From NCBI RefSeq assembly GCF_002078875.1, contig NC_034414.1, positions 26,632,637 through 26,696,636 of the forward strand: a stretch of 64,000 nt of DNA, in the 5' to 3' direction. Within the stretch, counting starts at the first letter, position 1; each line of letters begins with the position of its first letter. This stretch comes from Numida meleagris (Eukaryota > Chordata > Aves > Galliformes > Numididae). This document shows, piece by piece, positions 51,801 to 62,300 of the stretch. The notes beneath the pieces are model-generated. The model did no database searches. It was not told where the DNA came from and saw only the letters and a program-made list of their open reading frames with translations. Position numbers and translations under genes: made by a program.

Positions 51801-54800
51801 GTTTTCAAAACAAGGAGTCTTGTTTTCTCCCCCATTTTTATGCAGCTACTGAAAAGTGAGAGAGCTGAGGTCGGTTTTATATCTTTACTTGAGAAAAAAA
51901 ATGAATTGCGTGCCAGAAACATTTAAGAATAGCAGAGCACAAGATTGGGTTTTGACATCATTTTGTCTCTTGCGTGCACAAAATACTTCAGGCAACTTAA
52001 TTTAATAGAGCATTATTATGTTTCCATGAACATTCACTTATATTCCAATTTCCATCCAAATTCAGTAATTACAGTACTTTTATTCATAATTAGCAATTTA
52101 GTAAACAAGCATGCCACATTTTGCTAGAATATGTTGAACTGCTCAAACGGAGGCACTACACAAACTTGAAACTTTGATTTCCTTTTCTAAGAACAAGGAT
52201 AACCTTGTATCTATTTGCATTTAGACTTAGCTTATAATCTTATAGTCACCTTAAACCAACAACAAAATTACATTTTCTCTTAAAACAGGACAGAGAGGGA
52301 GCTCCTAACATGGCCTGTGGTAGGGAGTGAGCACTTGAAGAAGATTATTCCAGCTTGCCACCCACCTCTGGAACAAACGTCAGATGGAATACCACCAGAA
52401 GCACAAGAGAAACTACAGGTAGAACAGCACTTTATTGAAGAGCAGGCTACCTGGTTGCCACGTTAAAGTTGCTTTGATTTAACTCGTGTCATTCTGACTG
52501 AAGAGCACAGGTAAACCTTTATGCCAAAGGGAAGAAATACATCTGGGATGCAACACAACAGCAGATCCAATGTTACAAGTCAGGTGGACCCAGATTAGCA
52601 GCAGTAGAGGGAAAATCTACCTCCTCCCAAACAATATGAACAGAACAGCGCACTCAGCATTTTGTAATTAACATAAATGGAAACTCACTGACACAGGCGA
52701 TTACTTGTAAGAGACATGTGACAAAGGAGCAAATGTAAAATAAATCTTTAACAGAAGACATGAAGTTGAGGTTTCGGAAGACAGAAAGAGTGAGAGGAAA
52801 AAGGAAAGACACTTTAAAAAAAAAAAAAAAAAAACCTCAGCTCACATCTCTAGTAATAGAAACATCTGCAAGCTGTTGCATTCTAGCTCTTCCTAAGAGA
52901 GCAAGACTGAAGTCTGTGGGGTACACCAATGTGGCTGAAAATGAAATGTGAAATACCCAAGGTACTAAATGATGACGACTGTATTAAAAGAGTACTTTAA
53001 AAATAAGTAAGAAACTCAGCTTTGCACAGTGGACAATATGAGGGACAACGCTACCTGCCAATGCAGAAGGTTCACTGACTTCAGTACAGTCAGCATTTCA
53101 TACCTGTTCACTCTGTGGGAAGAACCGTACTCAGGTAAAATGAACAGGGCATAATGAAACATATGCCATCTCCAACTTTGAATTTCTGTGTAGCCTCAGG
53201 CCTTCTATCAGTGCATATTCAGCAGAACAAGGAGAGAGAGCAAAACAAGCTCGTCTTTACCAGCCATATCAATATCAAGAACGCACAGAAAATCCAAGAG
53301 AACCAATTATTAATGGATAATAGGAATAGAATTTTTACTTTGTGAAACTTCTAGCAAACACGTGTTACAGTAAGTCTGAAAAACTAAATTTATTAATTGT
53401 AGTAAAAATCCATGCCACTGAGTGCTGCAAAGCAGCTAGATTCTCTTTTATTACTTACCCATTTGGCTAGAGCTTCTTTGATAGTTGTTGCTTTTGCCTA
53501 AAAAATACAAACAAACAAATTGAAATGAATGTTCACTGCAAATTTTCATCTGGCTTCTTCACTTCTCCCCTTTCTCTTTTCCTGTTCTGCTTTTCTCCCC
53601 TCTTCCATCATCTTCCTGCAGGATCTTCCTCTAGGTGATACTAAGAAGCTAGGACCCCCCGAGTGGCTCTTCAATTTTATTTTCTGGAGAACTTGTGAGC
53701 GTTTTCAGAAGGAATCCGCTGGCTTTACAAGAGCACATTACTCTCCTGACTTTATTCTCTTGCCCAGCTTGGAGCATAGATCTAGACACTGTCAGCTCTG
53801 ACAGTGAAATTCAGTTGAATTCAAGGGCATTAGAAATTACTGCACTGAAAAATGTGGTCTGACACTCTTAGGAAAACACACTGTGCATTAGCAATTTCCT
53901 GCCTGTCTGTGAATAGGCAGAATGATAAAGCCAGTTAGGATTCACCAGGGAAAAGAAGGTATCTCTTACCAAAAAAATCAAGAGCAATCTGAAATGTGTA
54001 CTTTTCTTTTTCACTAACAATTTTGTCATCAGAACATGTAACATGAATACATACATTATCAGTTGAAAAAAATCTGAGTGCTCCTGTAGGAGGCTTTTCA
54101 GGGATTGACTCACAGAGCAACCTTTGGGTGTCACTAACTCCAACTTTTCTGACTCACGTCAGTCCCATTAAAACCAAATGGCAATATCCAAAACAGTAGT
54201 ATGAAGAGAAACTGATATATCCTAAACACATTCTAAGAAGTTTTTTTGAGTTAAAAAGGCTCCAGAGACTGATCTTCCATCAGCACTGACCAACAGCCTC
54301 CTTCCTAGCAAACCAGAGTAGCACAACCACACATGACAGCCTTTCTGGTACCAAAAAAAAAAAAAGTGTGTGTGGAGTGGGGGAAAGAAAACTAACAAAC
54401 TACTGCCCAAAATCTTAGGGGTATTCACCTCAGGTCACAAAGCTTTAAAGCCAGATACTTTAGACCACTGAATGTTCTGGACTCAATGGTAAAAGACAAG
54501 AGTCGTGGCAGCTGCCAATAGAATAGCTACAGGCACAGAATGCCCAGCAACAGCTTAGACCTGACCAGATCAAGGACTCTGAGCTCCGTTTTCATCTTGT
54601 CTGTCCCACGCAACAGCCAGCTCCAGGCCCAGCTGCAGATGGGGGTAAACTGCCACAGCACAGCCTCCTTGGTGCCTGCTGCACGCCAACCCATACGACC
54701 GCCTTCCGTGCAGAACACAACCCTAGCTCCCGCTCCCACAGCCTCCTTGAGATTCCGATTAACAGCTACAGCAGCGTGACAGCAAAACCAACTGGCTTCC

Positions 54801-55816
54801 AGTTGTTTCTTTTTTTTTTCAGATGGGAAGTTCCCTGCATTTTTCCACAATTCTGCTAGCTGTTGTACTATTTGGGGGCATGACCTCAGTCACTCACAGA
54901 GCCTCCTGCTGTCCGGAATTGATGCCTAAGACCAGACCAGACTTTAAAGCCGAGAACCAGGTGTGCATGGAAACAATCAGCACAGGGCTTATCAAGAGAA
55001 CACGTGCCAATGACTTTGTTTTGTTCTTTGCAGCGCACTTGAAATTTCCATAGATAAACAGCCGCCTGCGGCAGAGGGCACTCCGGCTTAGGGAAGCCTC
55101 CCCGAGAAGGCTGCTTTCAGGGATCCCCACGTGGATACCGAACAACCACCTACAGGGATGGAGATGAAAGAAAGTCACACAGCTTCAAGAGTGATCAAAG
55201 GCTGAAGCGGCCACCGCGAGACATCGCCATCAGGGCTCCAGGAACGAGAAACATAATAACAGAAAGCAAATTTATAGAAACTGCAATAACTGAAATATTC
55301 AAAAAGGGGGCTTTTGGGCACAGAGCGTATTGACACCGAGCATTTACACAACCATCGGTCCCGCCAAGCAACCAGTGACGCGCTGCCTTCGTTTGCGTAC
55401 ATTTATTGGTACGTTAGGAGCGGATCGGAACCGCCCGGCAGGAGAGACCAGGCCCGTCGGTGCGGTACTGCCGATGCCGCCGCCTCACAGGGGAGTGCCG
55501 AGAGCAGCTCTCACACGGTGGCACCGTAGCAACTGCAGGGCGGGATTCCTCTGCTCCGCCGCTGCGAGCCGCGCTTCCCCGGGCACGGTGAGGCCGCACC
55601 GCCCGGCCCAGGCGCGGCGCCGAGCACCGCTCGGGGACGGCGCTGAGGGACCGCCGCCGCCCTCCCTTGCTCGTTCTCCGCCCCCCCCCCCCGCTGGATC
55701 TCGGGGACGCCCCAGCGCGGTCTCCCCGAGCCGCCGGCCTCCCCCGCAGCCAGCGCCGCGGGCCGCCCTCCCTGCGCGCCCGGCCCCCCCCGCCCGGCGC
55801 TGACAGGACCCACCAT
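42793..55816 (-). CDS. DNAL1: DNAL1: dynein axonemal light chain 1 (LC1), 8 exons
   Basis: Leucine-rich-repeat light chain of the ciliary outer dynein arm. In known systems it binds the motor domain of a heavy chain (gamma in Chlamydomonas, DNAH5 in human) and tubulin. Eight exons join in phase to 585 nt, 194 residues plus stop; human has 190. The protein starts [14 protein letters not shown] and continues with leucine-rich units: [72 protein letters not shown] and [11 protein letters not shown]. It closes with an acidic tail (QEEDEEGGN). Asn150 (VFVGN), the residue changed in human primary ciliary dyskinesia type 16, is present. Relative to human it has two extra residues in the [11 protein letters not shown] loop and a longer tail. 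Divergent CpG-island promoter at 55.8-56.0 kb. Confidence 0.97.
44045..44599 (+). other. 184-codon open frame antisense in DNAL1 intron 7 (probably not a gene)
   Basis: The longest unexplained open frame in DNAL1 introns, on the strand opposite DNAL1. The translation is Ser/Leu/Cys-rich, with no recognisable domain and no obvious promoter. AATAAA (44529) falls within its last codons. Recorded as a frame, not as an established gene. Confidence 0.12.
44988..45160 (-). mobile_element. CR1 LINE 3'-end fragment in DNAL1 intron 7
   Basis: Starts TTAGAATCATAGAATG (reverse complement of the CR1 tail). It continues through 'ggaagggacccataaggatc', 'atcgagtccaactcctggct', 'aggaccacccaaaaatcaga' and 'ctctggcaagctcagtgcca', all typical of a CR1 3' end. 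The fragment breaks off near 45160. Minus orientation, same as DNAL1. Confidence 0.9.
45428..45574 (-). CDS. DNAL1: DNAL1 exon 7
   Basis: Between GTGGTTGCAG and GTAAGT. It encodes [20 protein letters not shown] (with Asn150) through [10 protein letters not shown]. Confidence 0.95.
45966..46092 (-). CDS. DNAL1: DNAL1 exon 6
   Basis: Between CATTTTCCAG and GTAAGC. It encodes [20 protein letters not shown] through MSNNLVKDW, two LRR units. Confidence 0.95.
47292..47347 (-). CDS. DNAL1: DNAL1 exon 5
   Basis: 56 nt between TATTTCAG and GTATGT. It encodes [19 protein letters not shown]. Confidence 0.94.
49678..49692. repeat. Poly-T tract in DNAL1 intron
   Basis: About 15 T; simple repeat. Confidence 0.85.
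49935..49990 (-). CDS. DNAL1: DNAL1 exon 4
   Basis: 56 nt between TTTTAAAG and GTAAGT. It encodes [19 protein letters not shown] with one base carried on. Confidence 0.93.
50455..50564 (-). CDS. DNAL1: DNAL1 exon 3
   Basis: Between TTTCTTTAG and GTAAGT. It encodes [20 protein letters not shown] through STLVNCE. Confidence 0.95.
52816..52834. repeat. Poly-A tract in DNAL1 intron
   Basis: 19 A, followed by unremarkable intron sequence; simple repeat. Confidence 0.9.
53459..53497 (-). CDS. DNAL1: DNAL1 exon 2
   Basis: 39-nt exon, [13 protein letters not shown], between TTTTTTAG and GTAAGT; too short to be seen as an ORF. Confidence 0.93.
55814..55816 (-). CDS. DNAL1: DNAL1 exon 1 coding part (ATG only)
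   Basis: The initiator ATG is the last codon of exon 1, directly before donor GTGGGT. Exon 2 continues with GCA, giving G at +4 after splicing. With G at -3 this is a strong Kozak context. The start agrees with the conserved MAKATT amino terminus. Confidence 0.9.
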
Positions 55817-55820
55817 CGCC

Positions 55821-55854
55821 GTTGCTACCGTTAACGCTCCGGTTGCTATGGCAC
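55821..55854. promoter_or_regulatory. DNAL1: Two X-box-like (RFX) palindromes in the DNAL1 promoter/leader
   Basis: 55842-55854 reads GTTGCTATGGCAC and 55821-55835 reads GTTGCTACCGTTAAC, each close to the RFX X-box (GTTGCC-AT-GGCAAC, spacer 0-3). They lie 5-40 bp upstream of the DNAL1 ATG. RFX factors with FOXJ1 drive motile-cilia genes, so the motif fits this gene. Binding is inferred from sequence only. Confidence 0.5.
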
Positions 55855-55864
55855 GGCCGCCTCC

Positions 55865-55876
55865 CGCGCATGCGCA
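55865..55876. promoter_or_regulatory. DNAL1: NRF1 site
   Basis: CGCGCATGCGCA is an exact match to the NRF1 consensus YGCGCAYGCGCR, about 50 bp upstream of the DNAL1 ATG inside the CpG island. Confidence 0.65.
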
Positions 55877-55967
55877 GAGCCGCGGACACGTCGGGGCTGG
55901 AGGGGCCGTGCACGGAGGCAGCCACACCTGGCGATCATAGAGCGCCGCCGCCGCGCACAGGCCCGGC

Positions 55968-55975
55968 CCGGAAGT
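55968..55975 (+). promoter_or_regulatory. ETS/GABPA-type site
   Basis: CCGGAAGT core within the CpG island, about 155 bp upstream of the DNAL1 ATG. Confidence 0.45.
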
Positions 55976-55991
55976 CGCGTAGGGGGCGCTC

Positions 55992-56008
55992 CGCGACGCA
56001 TTGTGGGA
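55992..56008 (-). promoter_or_regulatory. DNAL1: ZNF143 (Staf)-type site
   Basis: On the DNAL1 sense strand the sequence is TCCCACAATGCGTCGCG, close to the ZNF143 element (CCCANMATGCMYYRCG, one mismatch). It is typically found near TSSs of CpG-island promoters. Confidence 0.5.
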
Positions 56009-56162
56009 CGCGGCGCAGGGGGTGCCGCGCTCCTCCCGCCCGGCTCCCTCAGCAGCGGCTGCGCCGCCGGGCCCGGCCCGGCCCGGCGGCTGCCTGCTCC
56101 CCCGCTTCGGCCCCGGTACCGATAACAGAAAGGCCACGCCCCGTCTCCGTCACTGTGCGCTT

Positions 56163-56168
56163 TTTATT
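56163..56168 (-). terminator. Poly(A) signal AATAAA on the minus strand, just upstream of DNAL1
   Basis: TTCAATAAAAAGCG on the minus strand. It could end a long 3' UTR of the thioesterase-family gene (stop at 58762-58760), with a nearer AATAAA at 56663-56668 as an alternative. Either would place that transcript's end within about 0.2-0.8 kb of the DNAL1 promoter. Assignment is tentative. Confidence 0.35.
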
Positions 56169-56499
56169 GAATTAAATCACGCGGTGAAAGTTACAGCGAT
56201 TGGCAGGTGACAACCCGTGCCCAGGCCGCCCCTCACAGGGGCCGGCGCCCCCCGGTGCTGCCCGCACTCCCTCAGGCGCGGCCCCGCCTGCGCCCGGTTC
56301 CTAAAGCGGGTCCGGAACCCCGCAGTTGACTTCACCTCCTTCCTGCGGCACCTCCACTCTCAGCTTAAGTCAATCCAGCCATCGGAGAAACGCTACGGGA
56401 CGTCTGCCGCGGAAGGCGTGCAAAACGATGTAAGTAACGCTTTAGCCGAGGCCGCAGCCAGGCACCCAGTTTAACGTACGCTTCGGGCAGTAGCTGCGC

Positions 56500-58759
56500 C
56501 GTCTTTGCAGTGTCTGTAAGGTAGTTTTGGTCTCCCAGCAGCAATGTAAAATACAAAACTAGTACAAAAGCTGGTCAGTTTTCTACAAGCCATTTTGTGA
56601 ACGGTTATGTTCAGAAGTATCCTGACCTGTCCACCGAGCATCTCCACAGTAAAATAAGCGATTTTATTTAAATGAGGGAGGAGAAATAAAGATACCTCAT
56701 TGCCAAATGAACTACTCAAAACACAATGTCTAATTCTCACACTCCCTTGCTTTTAAGTAAGTGATTTACTTGTCTTTCAAATAGCAGATATCTGATGATA
56801 TCAAACATTGAATTATTTTGAGGGTTTGTTCTTTAGAAACAAAGTTTGGAGGTTTTTAAGCTACCTGTTATGATTTCCATTCTTTTTTCTGTCTGTTTTG
56901 TTTCTGAGTCTCCAGCTTGCAGTCCTGCAGTGCAACTGATGTACTGTGGTAGGACTGCAGTATGGAGACGGCTGTCAATCCTGAGAGAGTCCTGAGAGCT
57001 AAGGGAGGTACTACTCTACCACAGTCATTTATACTGGGAGCTCCAGCTGCTGAAGGTACATGTGTCAAGGACAGAACAAGAAACCTATACACAACCCTTT
57101 TCTCAATAGCTGCAACTTGGAAAAAAGGGCAGTAAGGATGAGCAACACCTCTAGGTGCACATCACAGCAGGCTGTGGTGTGGGACTCCTGGGGCAGCCAG
57201 GATTAGTGGAGGATCGAGCACCAGATACGACTCTGCAAAGGCCCTTCAGCCAGAGAGTTGAGGAAGGCTGGGTGCGAGGACCTTTTCTTTGGAGTTAAGT
57301 GGAGTAAAGATTCTCTTGTAAGGAGTGGATGGATAAATAAGTGGCAGTGATGGTGTGTGGAGAACAAGTGACTTCACTCAAATGATAAGGAATAATATGA
57401 GTTGCAGAAAGCTAATCAGGCCTGAGCATAATGACAGTCAACTGGAGAGAAAAGATCCCTGAGAGCAAAGCAAAACTCACTATTATATATGAAAGTTTTG
57501 TTTCTTTCTGGGCAGCTCTGAAACAGGTCTGACAAAGCAACCTCGGAAGGAGAATTCTATCAGTTGAAGCCCTTATTAAATAGGCCTTCAGCACTGGCAA
57601 GACCCTTGTAACAGGTAAGAATCGTTTGGGAAGAAATTGTTTCTTTCTACCTAAATGGTAGGAAACAATAAGGCACTAGCTAAAAATTAACTAGGATGAA
57701 AAACAATCTCAGGCAGCGTGGGTCAGAAATCCTAGATTACCTTTTTCTTTAGTATTATTTTGTATTATGATCATTACTGCAAGAGGACAGCTTTTTACAG
57801 CCTGTCTTACAGTCTTCTACTTGCCAGCTCTTCTGTCTCTCAGCTTCCCTCCTAATAACAGCTGTCAGCATCTGCTGACATCATTAACAGAGTTCCACAA
57901 GTAATTGAGCTCTAACTTAACAGCAAGTGTTAATAATATAAAACAAGTAATAATGAGAGAAGTAAGACCTGCTGATGGTATAACTGCATTTAACGGTGCT
58001 ACACAACAGAATTTCAGTACTCCCAAGTGTCAGCTGCCAATCCAAGGCATTATAGGAACAGGTGGTTACATCCCCAATACAGGACACCACTGGTGCAGCC
58101 TTCCTCCATAGATGAAAGTACTCTTCACTTTCTCAATTTCAGCACAGTTGTTGTTGGAAAGAGGCAAGATTGTTTCCGACAGAAGACCACTGTTTCAGGC
58201 CAATGTATAAGAAACTTATTACAAATAAAGATCCCCAGCTTTGTGCAAGTAGAGAACGCATCCAAAGTACCAAAGTGTATGGTTATAAATCAGAAAGTTC
58301 TAGGCTAAAATAACTTAAGACCCAAATCCAGAATCATTCATCATTTTGATATCAAAGTTCATGACCCACAGGTTGCCATTGTTCTCCCAGGTGAAAAACA
58401 ATCTGTCATTTCTAAGGGTACAGGCTGGCGGTGAAGTTCTTTGATTCATAAATACCGTAAGCAAAGAAAGCACCTTATCAGAAAGCACTTTCTTCAGACA
58501 CTTGTTTCTTGATAGCATGACCAATTCAGACTCAAATTTGTACTACAATGCAATCTACTTATTATCGCTTCACTTCTCTTCTGCATACTACTTAAAATAA
58601 CTTGGGCTAGTGCAAATCGATCCCTTTCTGTCTTGATTTATATATGTAGCTGTCATTTGGCTAGTTTGTATTCCAGACCTTTTCTCAGTCGATACCTCCA
58701 GCTCTCCAGTCATTTTGGTGGCTCAAGCTCAGCAGCAACAACTTAAGGTGCTGCAATGT
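56500..58759. other. Region between the DNAL1 promoter and the thioesterase-family stop
   Basis: No recognised coding exon. It may be 3' UTR of the upstream minus-strand gene. The short minus-strand frame 58315-58524 has a protein-like look but is not placed in any family. Confidence 0.5.
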
Positions 58760-59335
58760 TCATCCCAGATGCAAGTGCAGAAACTCTCGAATCTTTCCCC
58801 AGGAGTGTTCCTGGGCATGGGCGTGTGCTTTGCTCTCTCCCCCGCCCAGAACAGGCACCCCTAGAACACGATCCAGAGCTACCTGACAAAATGGAGTAGA
58901 AGGAGGATCGATTCGGTGGCCTGCTCCTGGATAACTCAACAGTTCAAAGTTTTCTTTCCCATGCTGGCGCAGACGCCCAATTGCCAGCTCAGCATATAAG
59001 GAACTCTTCCACATACGATCAGCTTCCCCTACTACTAGGAGAAAGTGACCTTCTGCTTTTTCTATGGGGATTGTGCAAGAAGAATTAGCGGGATTCGTTG
59101 GGTCATCCAGAGCTTCAAAAGTGTCAAACACACCAGCGTCAGAAACACTGACCTTATTCATATCAAAACGCAGCCCAGGCAGAGTTAGCTCACCATAATG
59201 GAGGTCTGCAACTGTGTTCGAACTACAGCCGGAGATACAGACAGCAGCCACTACTTCTGGCAGGAAGGTGATCATGGAGAGTGCTAATTCTGCACCTTTC
59301 CCAGTCCCAATCACTCCAACTCCTGGCCCCTTCAC
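58760..59335 (-). CDS. Thioesterase-family exon 3 (residues 248-438)
   Basis: Starts after AATCTGAAG with GTG (Val248), phase 0. It holds the altered nucleophile motif (G259), Asp353, His387 and the conserved tail [20 protein letters not shown]. Stop at 58760-58762. Confidence 0.92.
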   Translation of the reverse strand: MKGPGVGVIGTGKGAELALSMITFLPEVVAAVCISGCSSNTVADLHYGELTLPGLRFDMNKVSVSDAGVFDTFEALDDPTNPANSSCTIPIEKAEGHFLLVVGEADRMWKSSLYAELAIGRLRQHGKENFELLSYPGAGHRIDPPSTPFCQVALDRVLGVPVLGGGESKAHAHAQEHSWGKIREFLHLHLG

Positions 59336-62300
59336 CTTCAGATTAAGATAGGGGTGAGGGGAAGAGAGGAAGAAAGGAATAAATATATGTTATAACAGGG
59401 TTAGCCACGAAATGTCTTTGAAGTTGTGTTATTTAAAAAAAAAAAAAAGTGAATTATTGATATGACCTGTTGGAAAGCTATAGCCTGGATCCAGACTTCT
59501 CCCAGGTGTCTTATTCTTCAGAGCCAATAACAAATGTCAAACACCATAAAATAACACTGGCATCATATTTACGCTAGGCACAAGTGCAATCACTTGGAAC
59601 TCAACCACTGTATATTTTCATGCAAATATTTTCTTTTCCCCCAAACAGGTACTGGGAACTTCAAATACAGTCGATTGCTAAATATGTCCCAGGCATATAA
59701 AGTCATCTCACAAATGACATTTGAGAATTAGATATGTATTCAGCCTTTTCCTTTTCTGGCCTGGAAAGTAAAACAAAGTAACATCTCAAGTTATCAAATC
59801 AATTCATGCCTAGCATTGAGCGGTGCTGTGTCATCCTGTCGTAAGCTAATTGCTTTCATTAAAACAAACAAACAAAACCCCACAAACAACACCACATCCA
59901 TACATCACCACTGCTCCTGTTTGAAGGCTGTTCCAGCACTTCATTGTCCTAATGATCAGGAATTGTCAAATTTCCAGTGTGAATTTATTTAATGGCCTGC
60001 TTGTGGTGGAAGAAATGCACTCTGCAGTGATACGCATAGCTGCCTACGTAGGACTGACACTTTTTCCATTATGGGGCCTAAACCTGCAAACAAAGACACT
60101 CCAAGAAATCACTGCCACCATGTGGGCATGACTACCAAATCTTCCCTAGTTCCTTGTCTGGAGAGATCTTTCCTTACACTCACCTTTGGGTGACGCTGTA
60201 GAAATCTAGCTGCCTCCTCAAAGTACTCAAGTTTAAATTCTTTCATGACCTTAGGCAGATCTTCAAAGTCAAAATAGGGCAGAGAAAGAGCAGCAAAACC
60301 ACGAGTAGCCAGGAGACTGGATCTAAATTCAATCAAACCTCCTTCATCACCATACATGTCAATCACTCCTGGAAAGGGGCCATCCCCTGGATTAAGAAGA
60401 GGTACAGAGCACAAGTTATCAAACAGGACTCTAAGAAGTATCTAGTTAAGATTGAGAATCAAAATATATAGAAAGCATTACATGTTTTCTATAACTACTC
60501 ATAAATTTTCCATTTGCACAGCTGAAATTAAGAGATTCGTGCTGTATCTGACTTCAGCTATTTCAAACTAAGAGCAGGTCCTGAGCTTCCTGTGAAAGTA
60601 TGTGAACAGCTAAACGTGCTTTGTTAAAAAAACCTCTTAATGTATTTTTCAACGATCTTAAACTCTCACCCTCAGAACAATCATACTCTACATCAGCTCT
60701 TTTCCCCACAAAGAAGCCATTCCTTAATTAGCAAAGTGAAAACACATTACTAATGAGGCAACAGCATTAAGGGCTAGGAGTAAAATCTATACAATTTATG
60801 CAAACCCTGAAGTAAGGCACAATGAGAAAAGCACAGCACAGAGACACCCACTACAGGATGAAATCAGCTCAACTCACTCGCTCTATCTCGGCATCAGCAC
60901 CGTGACAGCCAGCAGCCAAATTGCTATTGCAAGTGTGAAAAGACAGAGTAAAACTGAGAGCTGCGTGGGTGCAGTTAGGTGTGTGCGACCGATGCACAGA
61001 TAAACGTGCATATACATGCATGTCCTGTAGAACTACAGAGATTTTCAGAACCACAACTTTAAGCAACCGTGGTTTTGCAGCGAAGGTTGTGTTGCTATAT
61101 TACAATCTGATATGCTAGCAGATTTTGTCTTTAAGGGCTCTTGCAACCATAAAGAACACAGGTAATTTTTGTTTGTTTATTTTGGGGAGGTGTGGTGTCT
61201 TGCCACCAGATGTCACCACTGGCATATTCAGATCCAGATCACGCCCATCTCAGCAGAAAAGGTACCTGCAGGAGTGCATTAAGTCTCTGGCATTATTTAT
61301 ATGCTACAAAGACAAGACCTCTAATATTTCAAGGTGCTTGGGAGAAGAAGTTTTGGACAAGACATGTTAGATGGTAGAAACCTCCTAACGAAACACAAGA
61401 AAGTCAGAAAAGTGCTGAAACATGCTTTGGGGTTCTGTCTCAGTTCTGAAACTTTTCATCAAAGTTCAATGTTCTGTATGAGAGGAAAAACAGTAGCATT
61501 CTTTTATTTCTCACCCCTACACAGAGAGCTTTCTAGAGAGAACGTATGACCAGAACACAGTCAAGAAGGACTGCATTTCTCTCTCTCTCATGAAGATAAC
61601 CTTCAGCTTACACAAGGACACCCAGCTGCCTTCCTGAATGCCTGCACATGCCCCAGTGTAGTTTCTTCATAGTTCACGAAAAAGCAGGATAACTTTCTAG
61701 ACAACTTTATTACTGCTTAAAAAGATTTACAGCCTGTAACTTTTATACCTGAAATGAGAAATATCTTTTATATCACGATTGCAGCATAAACCCACTCTTG
61801 TAATCTCATTTTTACTAAGGATGGTTGACCTTTAAGATTCCTTTCTTATCAATCTCTGAAGCAAAGAAAGATATGGTGGTGATGTTGTAACTGGATCCTT
61901 TATTTAAAAGGATGCCGGCATCATTTAAGCAATGATCCCAGACTTTTCCATAATATTACAACACCAGACTTTCTAAAGGGAAAAATACGGTTCCAGCTTG
62001 CAGATCTCTGGATTTCCACTGAGCTCAGCAGAAATTCAGCTCATTCTCCAAGGCAGGATGTATCAACCACATCTGTGTTAGATATTTCAGAATGCTGACT
62101 AAACATTTGATCCAAAATTCAAAGTTCAATCTACGTTGGGTTTTTTTCCCTTCTTCAGCAGACTTCGGAACCGTATCTAAAAGGTTAGAAAAGATTATTG
62201 GTTTGGAAATCATTCACCAAGATTTTAATCCCTGATAATTGCAGCAGTTACAGGATTAGCAGAGCCAACCTACTGCAGAAGCAATATGGATGGCAGTTCT

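Larger units (their letters stand above)
55400..56470. promoter_or_regulatory. DNAL1: CpG island, DNAL1 promoter
   Basis: Abrupt rise in GC and CpG density in otherwise AT-rich DNA, spanning DNAL1 exon 1 and its upstream flank. It includes a C12 tract at 55681-55692 (G-run on the DNAL1 sense strand). The long open frames here (for example 55511-56137 minus and 55330-55803 plus) are GC-driven and rich in Pro/Ala/Arg/Gly; they are not genes. Confidence 0.85.

Noticed and set aside
54527..54850. 107-codon reverse-strand frame in DNAL1 intron 1
   Set aside because: A GC-richer patch, but the translation matches nothing known and there are no matching splice signals. A faint likeness to the frame at 62286-62468 was too weak to call a shared repeat.
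55330..56175. Several long Pro/Ala/Arg/Gly-rich frames in the DNAL1 CpG island
   Set aside because: GC-driven absence of stop codons on both strands; they overlap the DNAL1 promoter and start codon.
56217..56474. 85-codon plus-strand frame with a natural-looking C-terminal half, upstream of DNAL1
   Set aside because: It lies within the CpG island and has no recognised family. The minus strand is also partly open and carries an AATAAA just beyond it. Kept only as part of the divergent-transcript question.
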